Below the pieces are notes generated by a model. It searched no databases and was not told the DNA's origin. It saw only the letters and a program-made list of their open reading frames with translations. Positions 52,863-64,000 of a stretch of DNA of 64,000 nt are shown here, piece after piece; the first letter of the stretch is position 1, and each line of letters starts with the position of its first letter. Source of the stretch: Camarhynchus parvulus (taxonomy: Eukaryota; Chordata; Aves; Passeriformes; Thraupidae); contig NC_044590.1 in NCBI RefSeq assembly GCF_901933205.1, positions 5,905,501 through 5,969,500 of the forward strand. The letters are read 5' to 3'. A program made the position numbers and the translations under genes.

Positions 52863-54913
52863 ACACAACGCCCAAAGTGATGGACAACAGGAGGCTCTGA
52901 AAGCATTTGTATTTTTAAAGGGAGGAAAATAAAAAAGTGGGGAAGGGGTACATGGCATGTAGAAAAAGGCCAGCATCTCTTCTGCTCATCACAGCCTGGT
53001 GTCCACCTGTGGGGACAGTGAGGCCCCCAAGCAAGGCAGCACAGAGCATTCCCAGCACTCGGATGTGGATGCAGACAAGCTCATGGTGGGAAAACAAAGC
53101 AGAAACCATGGAGAAAGGACATAACCTGTCTCTCAGATCAGCTGTCCCATTTTGCGCCAAGATTAAATCAAAAGCCACCCAAGAGAAATTGCAGGTGACC
53201 CGAGCCTCTGCCACACTGACCCCATCACCTCCTCCTGTCCTCCCAGCCTGGGCAGCAGCTCTGCCAGGGCTGTGTGGGCAGAAATCAGCACGGCCACAGC
53301 AGCACTGGGGTCAGAGGGCAGGACCCCAACAGCCACTCCTGTGCTCTGGCAGAACGCTTGGGATGCTCCCTGACCTTGCAAGACAATGTTTATCCTGCAC
53401 ACATAATCCCATGTGCCATGCCAGCATCCCTCCTCTAAACTGGAATATAATAAGGTGAAAAATAGTGAAAAAGCTCTTTCTGTTCCATTTGCTGCAGGGG
53501 GTTTGTGGTGTATCAGTTATGGAAAGAAGGATGTAGGAAATCAGCCACTCCCTACACATCACTAAAACAGGAGGAAGATCCAGCTCCCTCCAGGTGTAAG
53601 ACTGTTTCCTTACAGCAATGGAAATTCAAAGTGGAAAATCCTTTCCCAGCTGAAGCAGTAGAAGTGTAGAGCTGGGGTCTGCTAAGAGAGACAATTCATC
53701 CCCAGGAGCTTCCTGAGTGAAGCATCACCAGCAAGTGGGTGATTAACTGTCAGGTGGGCAGAGAAACAGGATGAGTTCTCTTTTCTAAGGGCAGGATGAC
53801 ACACTGAGCATCACCGAGAGGCTGCTGGAAATTCGAGTGGGTGGAAGATTTGGGATGTGAATGTAAAAGACCCAGAAAATTTTATTGGGGAAAATAGGCA
53901 ATTTGGGCCCCCTTGAACACAAAAATCCTTCCTGAAGGCTGAGGAATTATCAGATGGAAGGAAAATGACAGTGGGGACTGGTAGAATTGGTATTGCCCTA
54001 ACAAATCAGAAGAAAGGAGCTTTGGTGCTGCCATGGCAGCAGAACTGAACGAGATGGGATAAACTTTAAAGCTCTGCACAGCAGCTGCAGACCCTCAGCT
54101 TCAGCCCTCCTTGGGCTGGGGTTTAGCAACAAAACCCATCAGTGTCACAAGAGACAGATGCACCACAGGAGCAGGAAACAGCACTTGGAAATGGCACTGA
54201 TGAAGGACCTATAAATAGTAAAAACTACTCTGAGAAAGCACAGGGAAGGACTATTTTTACTTCTTTCTGTGACATAAGGTTGAGAAAGTAGAAAATGATC
54301 AGGGAAAAACCTGCAACCTCTACGAAGAAATATTGTACTCAACTTCAGGTGTCAAGTAAATAAATAAGAACCCTGCAAGACAGGACCAAAATTCAAAAAT
54401 TAGAAATAAGGCTAGTGACTCAGAAATAAGACTGTTTAGTCTGGTTAGATTTCTGGGATGTTGGCTGGGGTAACCCTGTAAGAGACTGTCAGACCTCAGA
54501 TTTCCTTGGCTATGGAGCAGATGGGGCTGAACAGGGATTTTGTCTCATTGCACTGTAAGAAATGTGGATTTACCCTTTGATGCACCCAAAGTTTATGACT
54601 GGCTGAGGCAGAGCAGCAGAGCAGCCAGACCCTGGGATTAAATTCTGACCCTTCTGATGCCACAGGCAGGTGGCCAAGATTTCAGCCTTGGTCTGCTCCC
54701 AGAGAGCTGTTCCCAAGTAATGCTCCCTGCTTTAATAATGCTGGATGGAGGCTGCCTTCACTCGAGCTGCACTTAAGCAAAAAAACCCTCAAAAAATAAT
54801 AAAATCTGGATAGTTGAAACATGATCTTGGAGATTTGGGTTATTTGGCAGGAAAATAGATGGAGCTACAAAGGTTCTGCTTGCAAAGAAAAGCTCAAATG
54901 AATGACAGGAGAA

Positions 54914-54955
54914 AAAAAAAGGGGGGGGGGGGGAGAGGGAGAAGGAAGGAAGGAA
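54914..54955 (+). repeat. A9-G14 homopolymers followed by GA-rich purine tract
   Basis: An A run is directly followed by a G run of about 14, then GAGAGGGAGAAGGAAGGAAGG: a 40-bp all-purine tract. Confidence 0.85.
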
Positions 54956-55428
54956 AGATAAAATTTTCCACCCTCTAGTCAGCAGTATATCTACCCAGAT
55001 ATCTTTGGTTGGCTTTTATGCCAAGGAAAAATTAGCTTCTGGCCTCTTATAAGCTAAGAGGCATGGCAGAGAGGTACATCTGCAGAATGCCAGGCTCTAG
55101 CTGTACTTCTGGAAAATGTATTCATTGTTTACAAAATTTAGGCTGTAAGCTGTGTTTTGAGGAATGAGATGGAAGATCAGAAAGCCAAGCAGATGATCTC
55201 CACTGATCATCACTTTGTGTCTCATCAGCCAAGGAAAAAAAAAAAAGAGATTCAGTTCCAGAACTATTCTTTAAAAGAACTGGAAAATACAGGATGAAAA
55301 AAATCCCAGAATTAATGAAGAATGTCCTAAAACTATCCCAAACACCAGCCCTGCTGCTTTCCCTGGGAGTTGTGAACAGAGAAAAGCTCTACCACAAGTG
55401 AGATTTACAGCTGCCCTTGGAAGGTGCT

Positions 55429-55680
55429 CGCCACGACCCAGAGCACGCTCTGCACCGTGGGCTCGAGGCATGGAGGGAAGATGGAGCAGGGAATGTGCCT
55501 CCTCCCCAGGGAGCGGGGAGGACCAAGGGTGTCTCTGCCATGCCACCCTGTGCCGTGCCAGAGAGCCCTCCTGTGTCCCACGGAGAGCAGCAGGTCCAGG
55601 CTGTGCCCTGCGGCGAGAGGAGCTCAGCAGGAGTCGCTAACGCGGTGACGCGGCGATGGCTTCGTGTCCCCCACGTCACC
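55429..55680. promoter_or_regulatory. Intronic CpG-enriched patch with CRE-like site
   Basis: About 18 CpGs occur in 250 bp inside the large intron, densest at 55,634-55,675. A CACGTCAC sequence (55,672-55,679; complement GTGACGTG) is CRE-like. Candidate internal regulatory element; function unproven. Confidence 0.25.
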
Positions 55681-57965
55681 TCTGCCCAGCACAGGGGACA
55701 GAGACACAGGCAAAGCCTCACCTGCCCTGGGCACACGTTGAGCCTGCGTTATACCCAGTTACTCAGCTATAACCCCAGCACCAAAATAAAACAAAGAAGC
55801 ATAAACCAAAGCCCTGCTGTCACCCCCGTGAGTGTCTGCCAGCTCTGCCTGTGCTGCCACCACTCTCCATTCCCCCCCAGCCTCACTACCCTGCTCCAGC
55901 CTGAGGCAGGCTGGAGGGAAGATATGATTTAAGGTCCAGCATACACGTAGATACATTGGACTGCACAGCACAGGAAAAGCACGGTAATACCTAGGAATGC
56001 TTCCCTCGATGCTGCCACAACATGGTACACACACTCACACACACAGAAATCTACAGGGAATGCATGGGGATGGCGTGTTGGCAGTGATACAGACCTTGGC
56101 GATGGTTCAGGCTGCTGCTCTTTCCTTTAAACAGAAGCAATAGTACATTAGCATGGTGTCAGGTGGCAAAAGATGTTGCTGCTTCACTGTTAAAACATAA
56201 CGAAACGACAATACCAACAGTACAACTAAGTGGAAGTTGTGGACAGAAGAAAGGGAAAGGAGCACTTAATTCCTGGAGTTTCTGGCCCAGACAGAAGATC
56301 ACTGGAGACTCACACAACCTCAGAGAAGACACATACAACGCACAGGGTTGAAGATTTCATCCCAACCCATCCTTGTGCCTACGCACCACTGAGACACCTG
56401 AGGGTCGTGTGATTTGTGTGAGCACAGGAGGACTTCTGTGGGCTCAGGGAGCGGCCCCCTTCCTTTGGAAATGCACTGCTCTCATGTTTTGCACATGGGG
56501 AAGGCTTTGAATGGCTCCCATGACCTCGGTGCATTCGCTTTTCCTCCCTGACCATGGGGACAGAGCTCATGTCAGATCTCTGAATGCACGGATTCACACC
56601 AGGTGCTGGGATTGGACATGGGTGGGAAGGAGCACAGACCCCTTCCCTGGCATCCTGACACCTCAGGGGGGGTTTGTGCCTCCAGAGTCTTTGGCAGCTA
56701 CTTTACCAAAGTAGTTGGCAAAGGCAGCATGGAGGGAGTGGGACACCAGAGTCTGTGTTTGCAGTTTCGTATTGAGATCCGAAACTGGATTGCCCTGAAA
56801 AATCATTGAGGACAAAGTGAGCTGAATGCCTACAAAAGGGCAGCCAGGACACTGCAAGCCATGCTAAGGCCACACTGAAAAACACCCCACACCTTCACTG
56901 AGCAGGCACTGTGGTGGCATTTCCCTCCAGCACTGAGGAAAAGCTGCTCTGATTCATAATTCCTACGCTGGGGAATGTTGTTTAGTGGGGACCTCGACCA
57001 GCCCTGCCCCTGCAGCCCCCCAGAGAGGGAGCAGACATTGTTTCCTCAGCAGATACAGCTCTGCCTCGCCTAACACAGGTGCCCTCTGAGTGTGATGCTG
57101 CCCCAGCCCTGGCCCTGCTGCTGCTCAGCAGTGACCACTGAGACCTGCACAGAGCCTGACCCCTGTCCCTCGGCTAAAGGCAGCAGCCTGGAGAGACTAA
57201 CAAAAATCTCCTTCCGCCCACCTCTGCTTCTTGTTCAAAAAGCTTGGAAGCCTAGCCTCAGTTACTAGCTCAAATACTCACATTTTAATCTGTTCAGGCT
57301 GACCCAGGGGTGTATATTCTTTGTGGAGGCACACAGCCCAGGGCAGGCCACATCCCACATACCCCAGCTGGCCCCGATGCCCACTGGCTCCTCTCCATCC
57401 CTCCCAGGGTCTGCACACTCCCCATTCACCAACAGGGCAGCCTGGAGTGCTCAAAAACCCCAGGAATTACCCCTCCCAAGCAGAGGGTGAAGGTGCAGGA
57501 CTCCTGCCCTTCTGGGGGATTCATGTAAACCCTTCCACAGCCAATTTAGCAAAAATGTCTCACTGCTGCAACCTTGTCTGCTGTCACTGGAGGGAACAAG
57601 AATGAATTAACATCATGGGCCTGAGTGTCCTCTGAGTGTGGTGAGGAGCAGAAAGGTCAGAGGAAAACTGGGATCACTACCTCCATCAGCCCCTTTGAGA
57701 ATATGGCTTTGAGTTGTCAGTCAAGCACTGTGACATTGCTCCAGAGCCAAGTTAGGCTGAAGGAATTCATGTAGAGCACGGGAGAGGGGCAGGGAGGAGG
57801 TCACTGAGTGACCCATGTGGGACCAGCTGTCAAACCTCCTCCATCTTCAAGGATGTCCATATGCAAAAGGCAGGAAGGAAAAAAGAAAAAAGGAAAAAAA
57901 AAAAAGAAAAAAGAAAAATATTGCAAAGTGTGTGCGTTCCAAACTCTCTTAACTCTGCTGCTAAC

Positions 57966-58034
57966 CTGAATGTCAGTCCCGACTTGCTCTTCAGGTTCCT
58001 CAGGAGCTCCAGCTGGTTCAGAGGAGGGATGAGT
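57966..58034 (-). CDS. KCNQ2: KCNQ2 A-B linker exon ([11 protein letters not shown])
   Basis: The 69-nt exon lies between a tttctccccctag acceptor and a TTCAG|GTTAGC donor. It starts with A completing Arg and encodes [20 protein letters not shown] followed by TF, ending with AG of the next codon. The sequence is diagnostic of KCNQ2 (and close to KCNQ3/5). It lies in the cytosolic linker between calmodulin-binding helices A and B, a region that contributes to PIP2 and calmodulin control. Upstream it can join either the microexon at 61923-61952 or, if that is skipped, the helix A exon, which is not in this window. Confidence 0.95.
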
Positions 58035-58239
58035 CTAGGGGGAGAAAACAACAGGCATTAATATCCAGACAGAGCTGATTCCAGAGCCTCCTGTCTCGGC
58101 AACTTCCCCTGCTGCCCCATCATTTCAACCAGAACCAGCTTTGTGCCACCAACTGCAGCTGGGGGACAGCTCAGGAAGGATGGAGAGGGGTTTGGCTGCT
58201 ACTTCCAACAGTGTCCTGAGGCAGAGCAGTGGGGTAAGA

Positions 58240-58271
58240 GAGAGAAAGTGACAGCGAGAGAGAGAGAGAAA
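58240..58271 (+). repeat. GA simple repeat
   Basis: Interrupted GAGAGA blocks, ending with a nearly pure AG run. Confidence 0.85.
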
Positions 58272-59853
58272 CTTGTCTGCACCACTGCATTTTGAAGCTC
58301 CCCAAAACCAAGCAGCTGCCAGGGGTCCTGGGCAGCCCGGTGGTGTTTTGGCAGAGCTGTAGTCGGGCAGGTTGGCATTGCTAAATGGAGAGAAACTCCA
58401 GCTTTGGGGGGAAATAGGAAAACTCAGCCCTGCTGCTCTTGGGAATGTGGGAAGGCATGGGAGGGAGAAGCTTGTGGAGCAGAGAAAACAAGGACCTGGG
58501 TTGGGAGCATCCCAGGAGAAAAAGCAGTGGGCTCCAATTCCCTACTCTCCATGTCAGGTTTTGCCCTAAAATGAGACAAAAGCCTTGTGTCACTGCCTTC
58601 CAGAAACCATAGGGCTTCCTTCCCTTATCAGTTAAAAAAAAAATAAAAATCTGACAATGGGAATGCTGGTAAGAATTAAAAATCCAATGAACAAACATTC
58701 TGTGGCCTATCCTGCTTTTGTGCTTAAAAGCCATGGAATTAGCTCCACATCCATTTTTGGGTTCTTCCCTGAGAACCTGGGAATAAATATTGCTTGGTCC
58801 ATAAATATTTCATATTGATATTCCCAGCCAGGTTTTCAACCAAAAGTAACATAGGATGGAGGCGTCAGGGGGAGACTGTAAGGAATGAGGATTCTAATAA
58901 AATAAAGGGAGATATTCATGCTCACATATTTTCAGTCATGATGAGACCAGTAGTTTCACACTTTAACTAAAAAAAATCCAACTCAACTGGAAAAGCCTCT
59001 TCTCTGCAGGCAGAAAACTTATCCTCAAATCCACAGTGGTTCAGCAGAGATTTTGTGTTCACAAGATTGAGGCAATCAGAAAATTTTCCAATTCTAAGTA
59101 TGGAGAAAAGAATAAAAATAGGCCTGAAAAATTTTGGCTCAGCTCCTCAGTCGCTTCCATCCAGAGAAAAGCACATCCTGATCTGCTGAATTAATGATCC
59201 TCTTCATTCCAGACATCAGGAAGAAGCTGACCTTGCTGCAGTGGAGCTGTGCACGAGTGCTGGGCTGTCACCTCCCTTCAGTTGGGTTTGGAGATGCGTT
59301 CCAGGTTGTCAGAGGTGGTGCATAAATCCAGCACAGGGTGTACTCAGCAGGTAATGAAGGGTGCATAGCTCTTCTTTGGTGAATTAATTCCTCGAAGAGG
59401 TCCACACCCCAGCAGAACACAGGAAAATCACCCCATTTTCTCCAGCTGGGATTGCAAATCCCAGGCTCTCACTGGTGGAAGTCTCAGCTAAGGAGCTCAT
59501 TAGCTCAAAAGACTGGAGGATTCAGGGTTCCAAAAGGAACTATTTCATTTGCATCAACCCATGGTCTGCAGTGTGCTGAAGGCACCCACCTCTTGGCCCA
59601 CCACAGATGCTTCCATGAGGAAGCACAGACACACAACAAACACAGAAATTCACCATTTCTGTGGTTGATTCACGGGCCTGGCACACATGGAGGTGGAAAC
59701 AACCAGTATTTTAATGGAATAATTATTACTAAAAATGAGTGAAAACATATACTTGACCTGAAATTTAATCTCAACTAAGTGCTCAGCCTAACCTGTCACT
59801 GCAAGAGCAGCTTGAGGAACAGCTACTGCACCACCCCATTTCTCCAGAACCTT

Positions 59854-59887
59854 AAAAAAAAAAAAAACAAAACAAAACAAAAAAAGG
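59854..59887 (+). repeat. A-rich tract (AAAAC units)
   Basis: An A13 run followed by three AAAAC units and A5. Confidence 0.85.
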
Positions 59888-61796
59888 CAAAACTCTGCAC
59901 AGCTCTTGAACTGAGTTTTGCTGTGGAATGCTGGGTGCACAGGGGACACAGGTGCCAGGTGCAGGAGGAACCTCTGGCTGGGGCTCCTCACGTTTTCTCT
60001 CTCTCCCCCTGGTCCGTGTGTCACTGGTTAGCAAGGGAAGCACGTTCCGGTTAGGGGGGAGCTGGCTGAGGAGTCTGCACACCACGGGACACACACAGCT
60101 CATGCCACCCACCACAGCAACACCTGTGAGCTGCTGCGGGTCCCCCCAGCTGCCTCCACCACCCCTCCCAGTACAGCACAGGGAAAGGCCACGCTAACTC
60201 CAGCTGCCGGCTCCCGTATCCGCGGGGAAAGGAAAGGAGGATCCGCTGTTCCTGGGAGCACAGAGAACTGTTCAAGCATTAGGGGACAGGAGGGAGGTCA
60301 TGCCTTGGGCCAGGACACCACCAGAACCCCACAAGACGAGGAGGGCAGCAGCACACGACACGGTGGGAGCCACACGGACACACCACGACACGCTCGCGGA
60401 CGCCACGATGATTTTTTGGAACAGTCCCAGGACGAACAGTTAAGGAGATGGTGACAAGGAGAATGGTGCTGGAATGGGATGGGAACCTAAATGAGCCTCC
60501 ATGCGGTGCTGGAGTTTCTATGAGCAGCCAATTTGTGCCCTAACCATGACTTTATGTCTCCAACTGAAGCTATTTTTCATGACTGAGAACATTTGTGAAG
60601 CTTATAAAATACTTCATTACGACAAATGGAACAGAAGTGGCACATTCTTATTCCTCTGCCAGTAGTAGAAAAATGTCTGATTCTCAAAACAGGCTGTTGT
60701 TCAGCACAACAGGAAAATATATTCTTAATATTATACTTGCAGTTCATTGATGCAATTTGCTATAAATTAAGCACACAGAGCAGTAAGTGTGATTTACTAA
60801 GGCTGTAAAACTTGCATCTGTGAAAAGTGGAACTGGGTTTCGAAATCAGACACTAAATCACATCAGCTCTAGTGGCATTACTGCATCTAGGGAGGATTTA
60901 AACTGCTCTAAGAACAGAGCTTGTCCTGCAGTCTTGAAATGAAAGTCATTTATTCCCCATCTTAAAATATTAACTTGACTACACCTTCAGATACCCATCT
61001 CATATAAAATACTCCTGTGATTTGCAAATCTACTCCTTTCTGCAGAACCTGAGATAATATTATTTATCATAAATCTTACACAGCCATATCCAGGACTTTG
61101 CATTTGGATTGATCCCAAAAGGTTAAGTCCCAGATTGAATAACTGTGGCTAATAACTGCTTAGCTCTAGGTGGGTCTTGGAACTAAAAACTGAAATGGAA
61201 AAGTCCTACTGAGATGAAGCATTCTTTCACCAAAAAATCAGATTGGATTACTCAAAGAAATGAATGATCATATCAGTTTAGCATCCCAGATCTTTCTCTT
61301 CTCCAGGTTTTACCCTCAAAAGCAGGCACAGCTGCTCTGGAGGTTTTATTCTGTGCTACCACTGATGTGCCCTGTGGTGCCACCACACCAGCAAACTCAA
61401 AGCCAGCATCACCAGGTGGGCACCACTCCTGCAGCTCAGAGCCAGATAAATGACAGAATGAAGGATGGGAGAAGAGGGCTGGAGAGAGGGAACACGGGGG
61501 AGCGAGGGCAGAGGGCAATGGAAGATGAATGGGGATGTTTTCTTGTTAAGCGTTGCATGAATTGGGGAAGGTTGGAAAGACCATCAAGAAATCATCCTTA
61601 ACAAAGCAAGCTTATCAAGCACGCTCCCCTTCTCCTTCCTGACATCATCATTTTGGCAGTTTCCCAACACTTGTGTGTACCAATAGCTAAAATGTACATG
61701 GAGGTGCAGGCTTAGTCTGTAGCAGCAGCAGGGCGTGTCTGCTTTGGGCTTTCACTCATTCCTTGGGAAAAAACTCATCCTCAAAGGTTTCTGTCT

Positions 61797-61840
61797 TTTT
61801 TTTTGTTTGTTTGTTTGTTTTGTTGTGTTCTTTTTTAAAT
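61797..61840 (+). repeat. TTTG simple repeat
   Basis: A T run followed by four TTTG units and TTTTGTTGTG, about 85 bp downstream of the KCNQ2 microexon in gene order. Confidence 0.85.
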
Positions 61841-61908
61841 TCAAGGTTTTGCATGTTACAGTCCCAAATGAAGAACAAGGAGTGACATGACACACACTTT
61901 CAGAGTCA

Positions 61909-61914
61909 CATGCA
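61909..61914 (-). promoter_or_regulatory. Candidate RBFOX-binding element TGCATG downstream of the microexon
   Basis: The minus strand reads GTATGAAG-TGCATG immediately after the microexon, so the hexamer occupies intron positions +9 to +14. UGCAUG in the proximal downstream intron is the established RBFOX1/2/3 site that promotes inclusion in neurons and muscle. The motif is certain; its function here is inferred. Confidence 0.5.
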
Positions 61915-61922
61915 CTTCATAC

Positions 61923-61952
61923 CTGGAGGCACCATACGTTTGCGTTTGCGTG
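61923..61952 (-). CDS. KCNQ2: KCNQ2 30-nt microexon (TQTQTYGAS)
   Basis: A 30-nt exon on the minus strand between acceptor cttgaaaag and donor AG|GTATGA. It starts with C (completing Ser with the preceding AG), encodes T-Q-T-Q-T-Y-G-A-S and ends AG, completing Arg with the A of the exon at 58034. It corresponds to the SSQTQTYGASR insertion present in the canonical mammalian KCNQ2 isoform, just before LIPPLNQ. The phase and the exact length (ten codons) agree, so it is an in-frame optional segment of the helix A-B linker. A long C/T-rich stretch lies upstream (61,960-62,050), and a UGCAUG element lies 9 nt inside the downstream intron. It is too short to be found by ORF length; identification rests on the peptide plus both splice sites. 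Confidence 0.9.
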
Positions 61953-64000
61953 CTTTTCAAGTGTTTTCACCAAAGAAAACCAAAGGGGTAAGAGAAAGAA
62001 AAACAGGGGGGGAAGTTGGGGTGGAGGAGAGGGGGAAAGAAACAGAATAAAGAAAATTAGCATATGAACCAAGTGTGTCCCCAGGAGCAGATGCTGTGGC
62101 CAGGCTCACAGGTGGGCACAGGAGCGTGGGCTGAGCTGGCTCCTGCTGTGGCTGGCTCAGGAGCCATGGCACGCCCGTGTCACCCTCGGGGACAGGCAGC
62201 TGGCACCTTGCTCTGAGAGCAAATGGGCACCACGGGGCAGGGAAAGTGTGGGGGCCTCCCAGAGACCTTCCATGGGACATCCACAGCCCTCACCCCCACC
62301 AGCCAGGGACACCCTGGGCTGGGGTGCTGATGGCCAGGTTCCCATGGATTTGATTTTTTTAGTGAAGTCCAATACATGATAGCAGCTCAGAGCAAGGCCC
62401 TGCTCTCATGAGTGACAATAAGAGCAGATTTTTTTTCCCCCAATAAATCCAGTGGCTGATGCAGAACAGGTTATTTATGATGTCTGGGTGCACCAACCCA
62501 AACCACACCTGCACACACAGAAGCCTTTTTCAGTGTATATTTCAGAATTTGGTCCTGCCACATTTTGGATTTAAAGATGAAATCTGGGATTCTCTCAGAG
62601 GCCGCCATATTTTCCCCCAAAACAAATCAGAGTAGCTCTACTGCAGTGATTGGAGTGATGCTCTGGAGCCATATGAGCTCCTCCAAGGCACTTGTAACAA
62701 TTTTCTCACATCAAGCAGCCAAGCCTTTCCAGAGATGCCTTGGGAAGAGAGATGAGCTAAAGGCACAGCCTCCTGCTATGAGGAATGAGCAGCTCAGTGC
62801 TGAGCAGAAAGGATGCCAAGGTAGTGGTGACTGCAGATCATCCCCGGGCACCAGAGGGGGGATTTTGTGCTCCTCTAGCCCACTTCCACACCACACTGTG
62901 CATTGCAGCCACATATCAGCAGCCACAGCCTTAAGGGGCTGCTGGGTTTGACGTGCTGCTGTGGCTGCAGCAGCACCAGCAGCAGCACAGGGCTGCCAGT
63001 GCCTGCCAGCTGGCTTGGGGAAGTGGGGAGGCAAGGAGAGATGGTCAGTGTGAGTGATGCAAGCTGCAGCCAGAACATACAGTTACTCCCTTTTTTGAAA
63101 AAAAAAAATTCCACTTAATTTATTTGACAGCATTCAAAATACAGTCAGAAGGAGTTCACTGGTTTTTGGTAAAACAATTTCATTGAGGGCTGAATCCTTT
63201 GGTGCACCCACAGCTCACTCACCCAGGTGATATTCACTTGGTCTATGCACAAAGAGGAGCTGGGATTTAAGGGAGAAGCTGAGAGTCCAGAGAAATCCAT
63301 TTCTAAGGAAGCCCAGGGTGACACTGCTGTGTGGGGCTGAGCAGCACCCACAGCAGCAGCCAGCAGAACTGCTACAACCCTGCTACAAATCTGTCCTGGC
63401 TTTTTACTCAAGATAAGCAGGCTCTCCAAACTACTTTTTTTTTTTTCCTCTTTCTCCTCCCCAGAGTTTCTATTTAGCCTTTTCTGGAGATCTTTAGCTC
63501 AGATTTCTTCCTGCATATTAGCTCTGTGGAAACACAGGTTCTAACAAGGGGGTTGTGTAACAGGTAATCAAAAGGGTGTCACTGCATGTCTGGCTGCATG
63601 GTAAGTTCAGTATTTCAAAGAGCAGTAAAATCTGGCAAAGTCCACTGAAAACAAGCCCTGAGTGCCTGCATTTTGCAGTGGATTTTGGGCCAAGCTCCAT
63701 CCTCATCCTCTCCAGTAGCTGATCCCAGGCAGTGCTGCAAAGGTACAGCCAGGAGGTCAGGTACTGGGAGGGAGAGCTTCAATGGGTGGGTTTAATGCTA
63801 TTGGAAAACAGCTTTGTTCTGTTCTGTTGGGTTGTTGTTGTTGTTTTGGGTTTTTTAGATAAAATCTTCAAGTTGGTTCATAAATTTCTAGGGAAAAAGC
63901 AACCAATCAGACACACACTGGGAATGAATCCAATGAGAACTTACTGACCACAACAATGGGACTTCCAACAGGTTTTTATGATGGGTTAAGAGGCTGGCTG
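61953..64000 (-). other. KCNQ2 intron upstream of the microexon (partial)
   Basis: Continues to the window edge. I looked for the helix A exon (SAWRFYATNLS..., WQYYERTVTVPMY) and did not find it, so it and all membrane-domain exons must lie beyond 64,000. A GTT repeat sits at 63,824-63,845. Confidence 0.7.

Larger units (their letters stand above)
58035..61922 (-). other. KCNQ2 intron downstream of the microexon (3.9 kb)
   Basis: Contains a GA repeat near 58,240-58,271, an A-rich tract at 59,854-59,887, a CpG-rich stretch at 60,190-60,410 and a TTTG repeat at 61,797-61,840. No exon other than those listed is recognised. Confidence 0.75.

Overview
The window comes from a vertebrate genome, most likely a bird. 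It carries several decayed CR1 LINE 3' ends of the avian/reptilian type and otherwise few repeats. Its only recognisable gene is the 3' half of KCNQ2 (Kv7.2, M-current potassium channel), on the minus strand. The identification rests on near-identity with vertebrate KCNQ2 across six unmistakable exons with consistent splice phases. No complete gene, tRNA, rRNA, CRISPR array or intact mobile element is present, and I see no novel multi-gene system.

Layout in gene order (minus strand, right to left): 64,000-61,953 is intron. 61,952-61,923 is a 30-nt microexon in the linker between calmodulin-binding helices A and B. 58,034-57,966 is a linker exon. A 14.4-kb intron follows. 43,521-43,298 is the helix B exon, 42,495-42,387 the exon leading into helix C, and 41,858-41,727 the helix C exon, which ends in an apparent GC splice donor. 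38,947-38,840 is a 108-nt in-frame cassette exon whose peptide resembles the KCNQ3 linker. 33,249-33,126 leads into helix D. 32,423-31,716 is the terminal coding exon with helix D, the distal tail and the ankyrin-G axon-initial-segment motif. The pore domain, helix A and the promoter lie beyond position 64,000.

Below 31,716 the minus strand enters the KCNQ2 3' UTR, whose end cannot be fixed, and then about 20-30 kb of intergenic DNA with no supported gene. In mammals CHRNA4 lies on this side of KCNQ2, but none of its exons is recognisable here. The non-genic part holds CR1 fragments, a 105-bp A-rich tract, a dozen-CpG mini-island near 22.6 kb, a 22-bp perfect palindrome with two E-boxes near 23.7 kb, and a nested inverted repeat near 24.1-24.2 kb.

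The most interesting signals concern splicing. Two in-frame alternative-type exons (the 30-nt microexon with an adjacent RBFOX motif, and the 108-nt cassette preceded by a PTB-like pyrimidine tract and a non-canonical GC donor) could diversify the parts of Kv7.2 that bind calmodulin/PIP2 and that drive subunit assembly.
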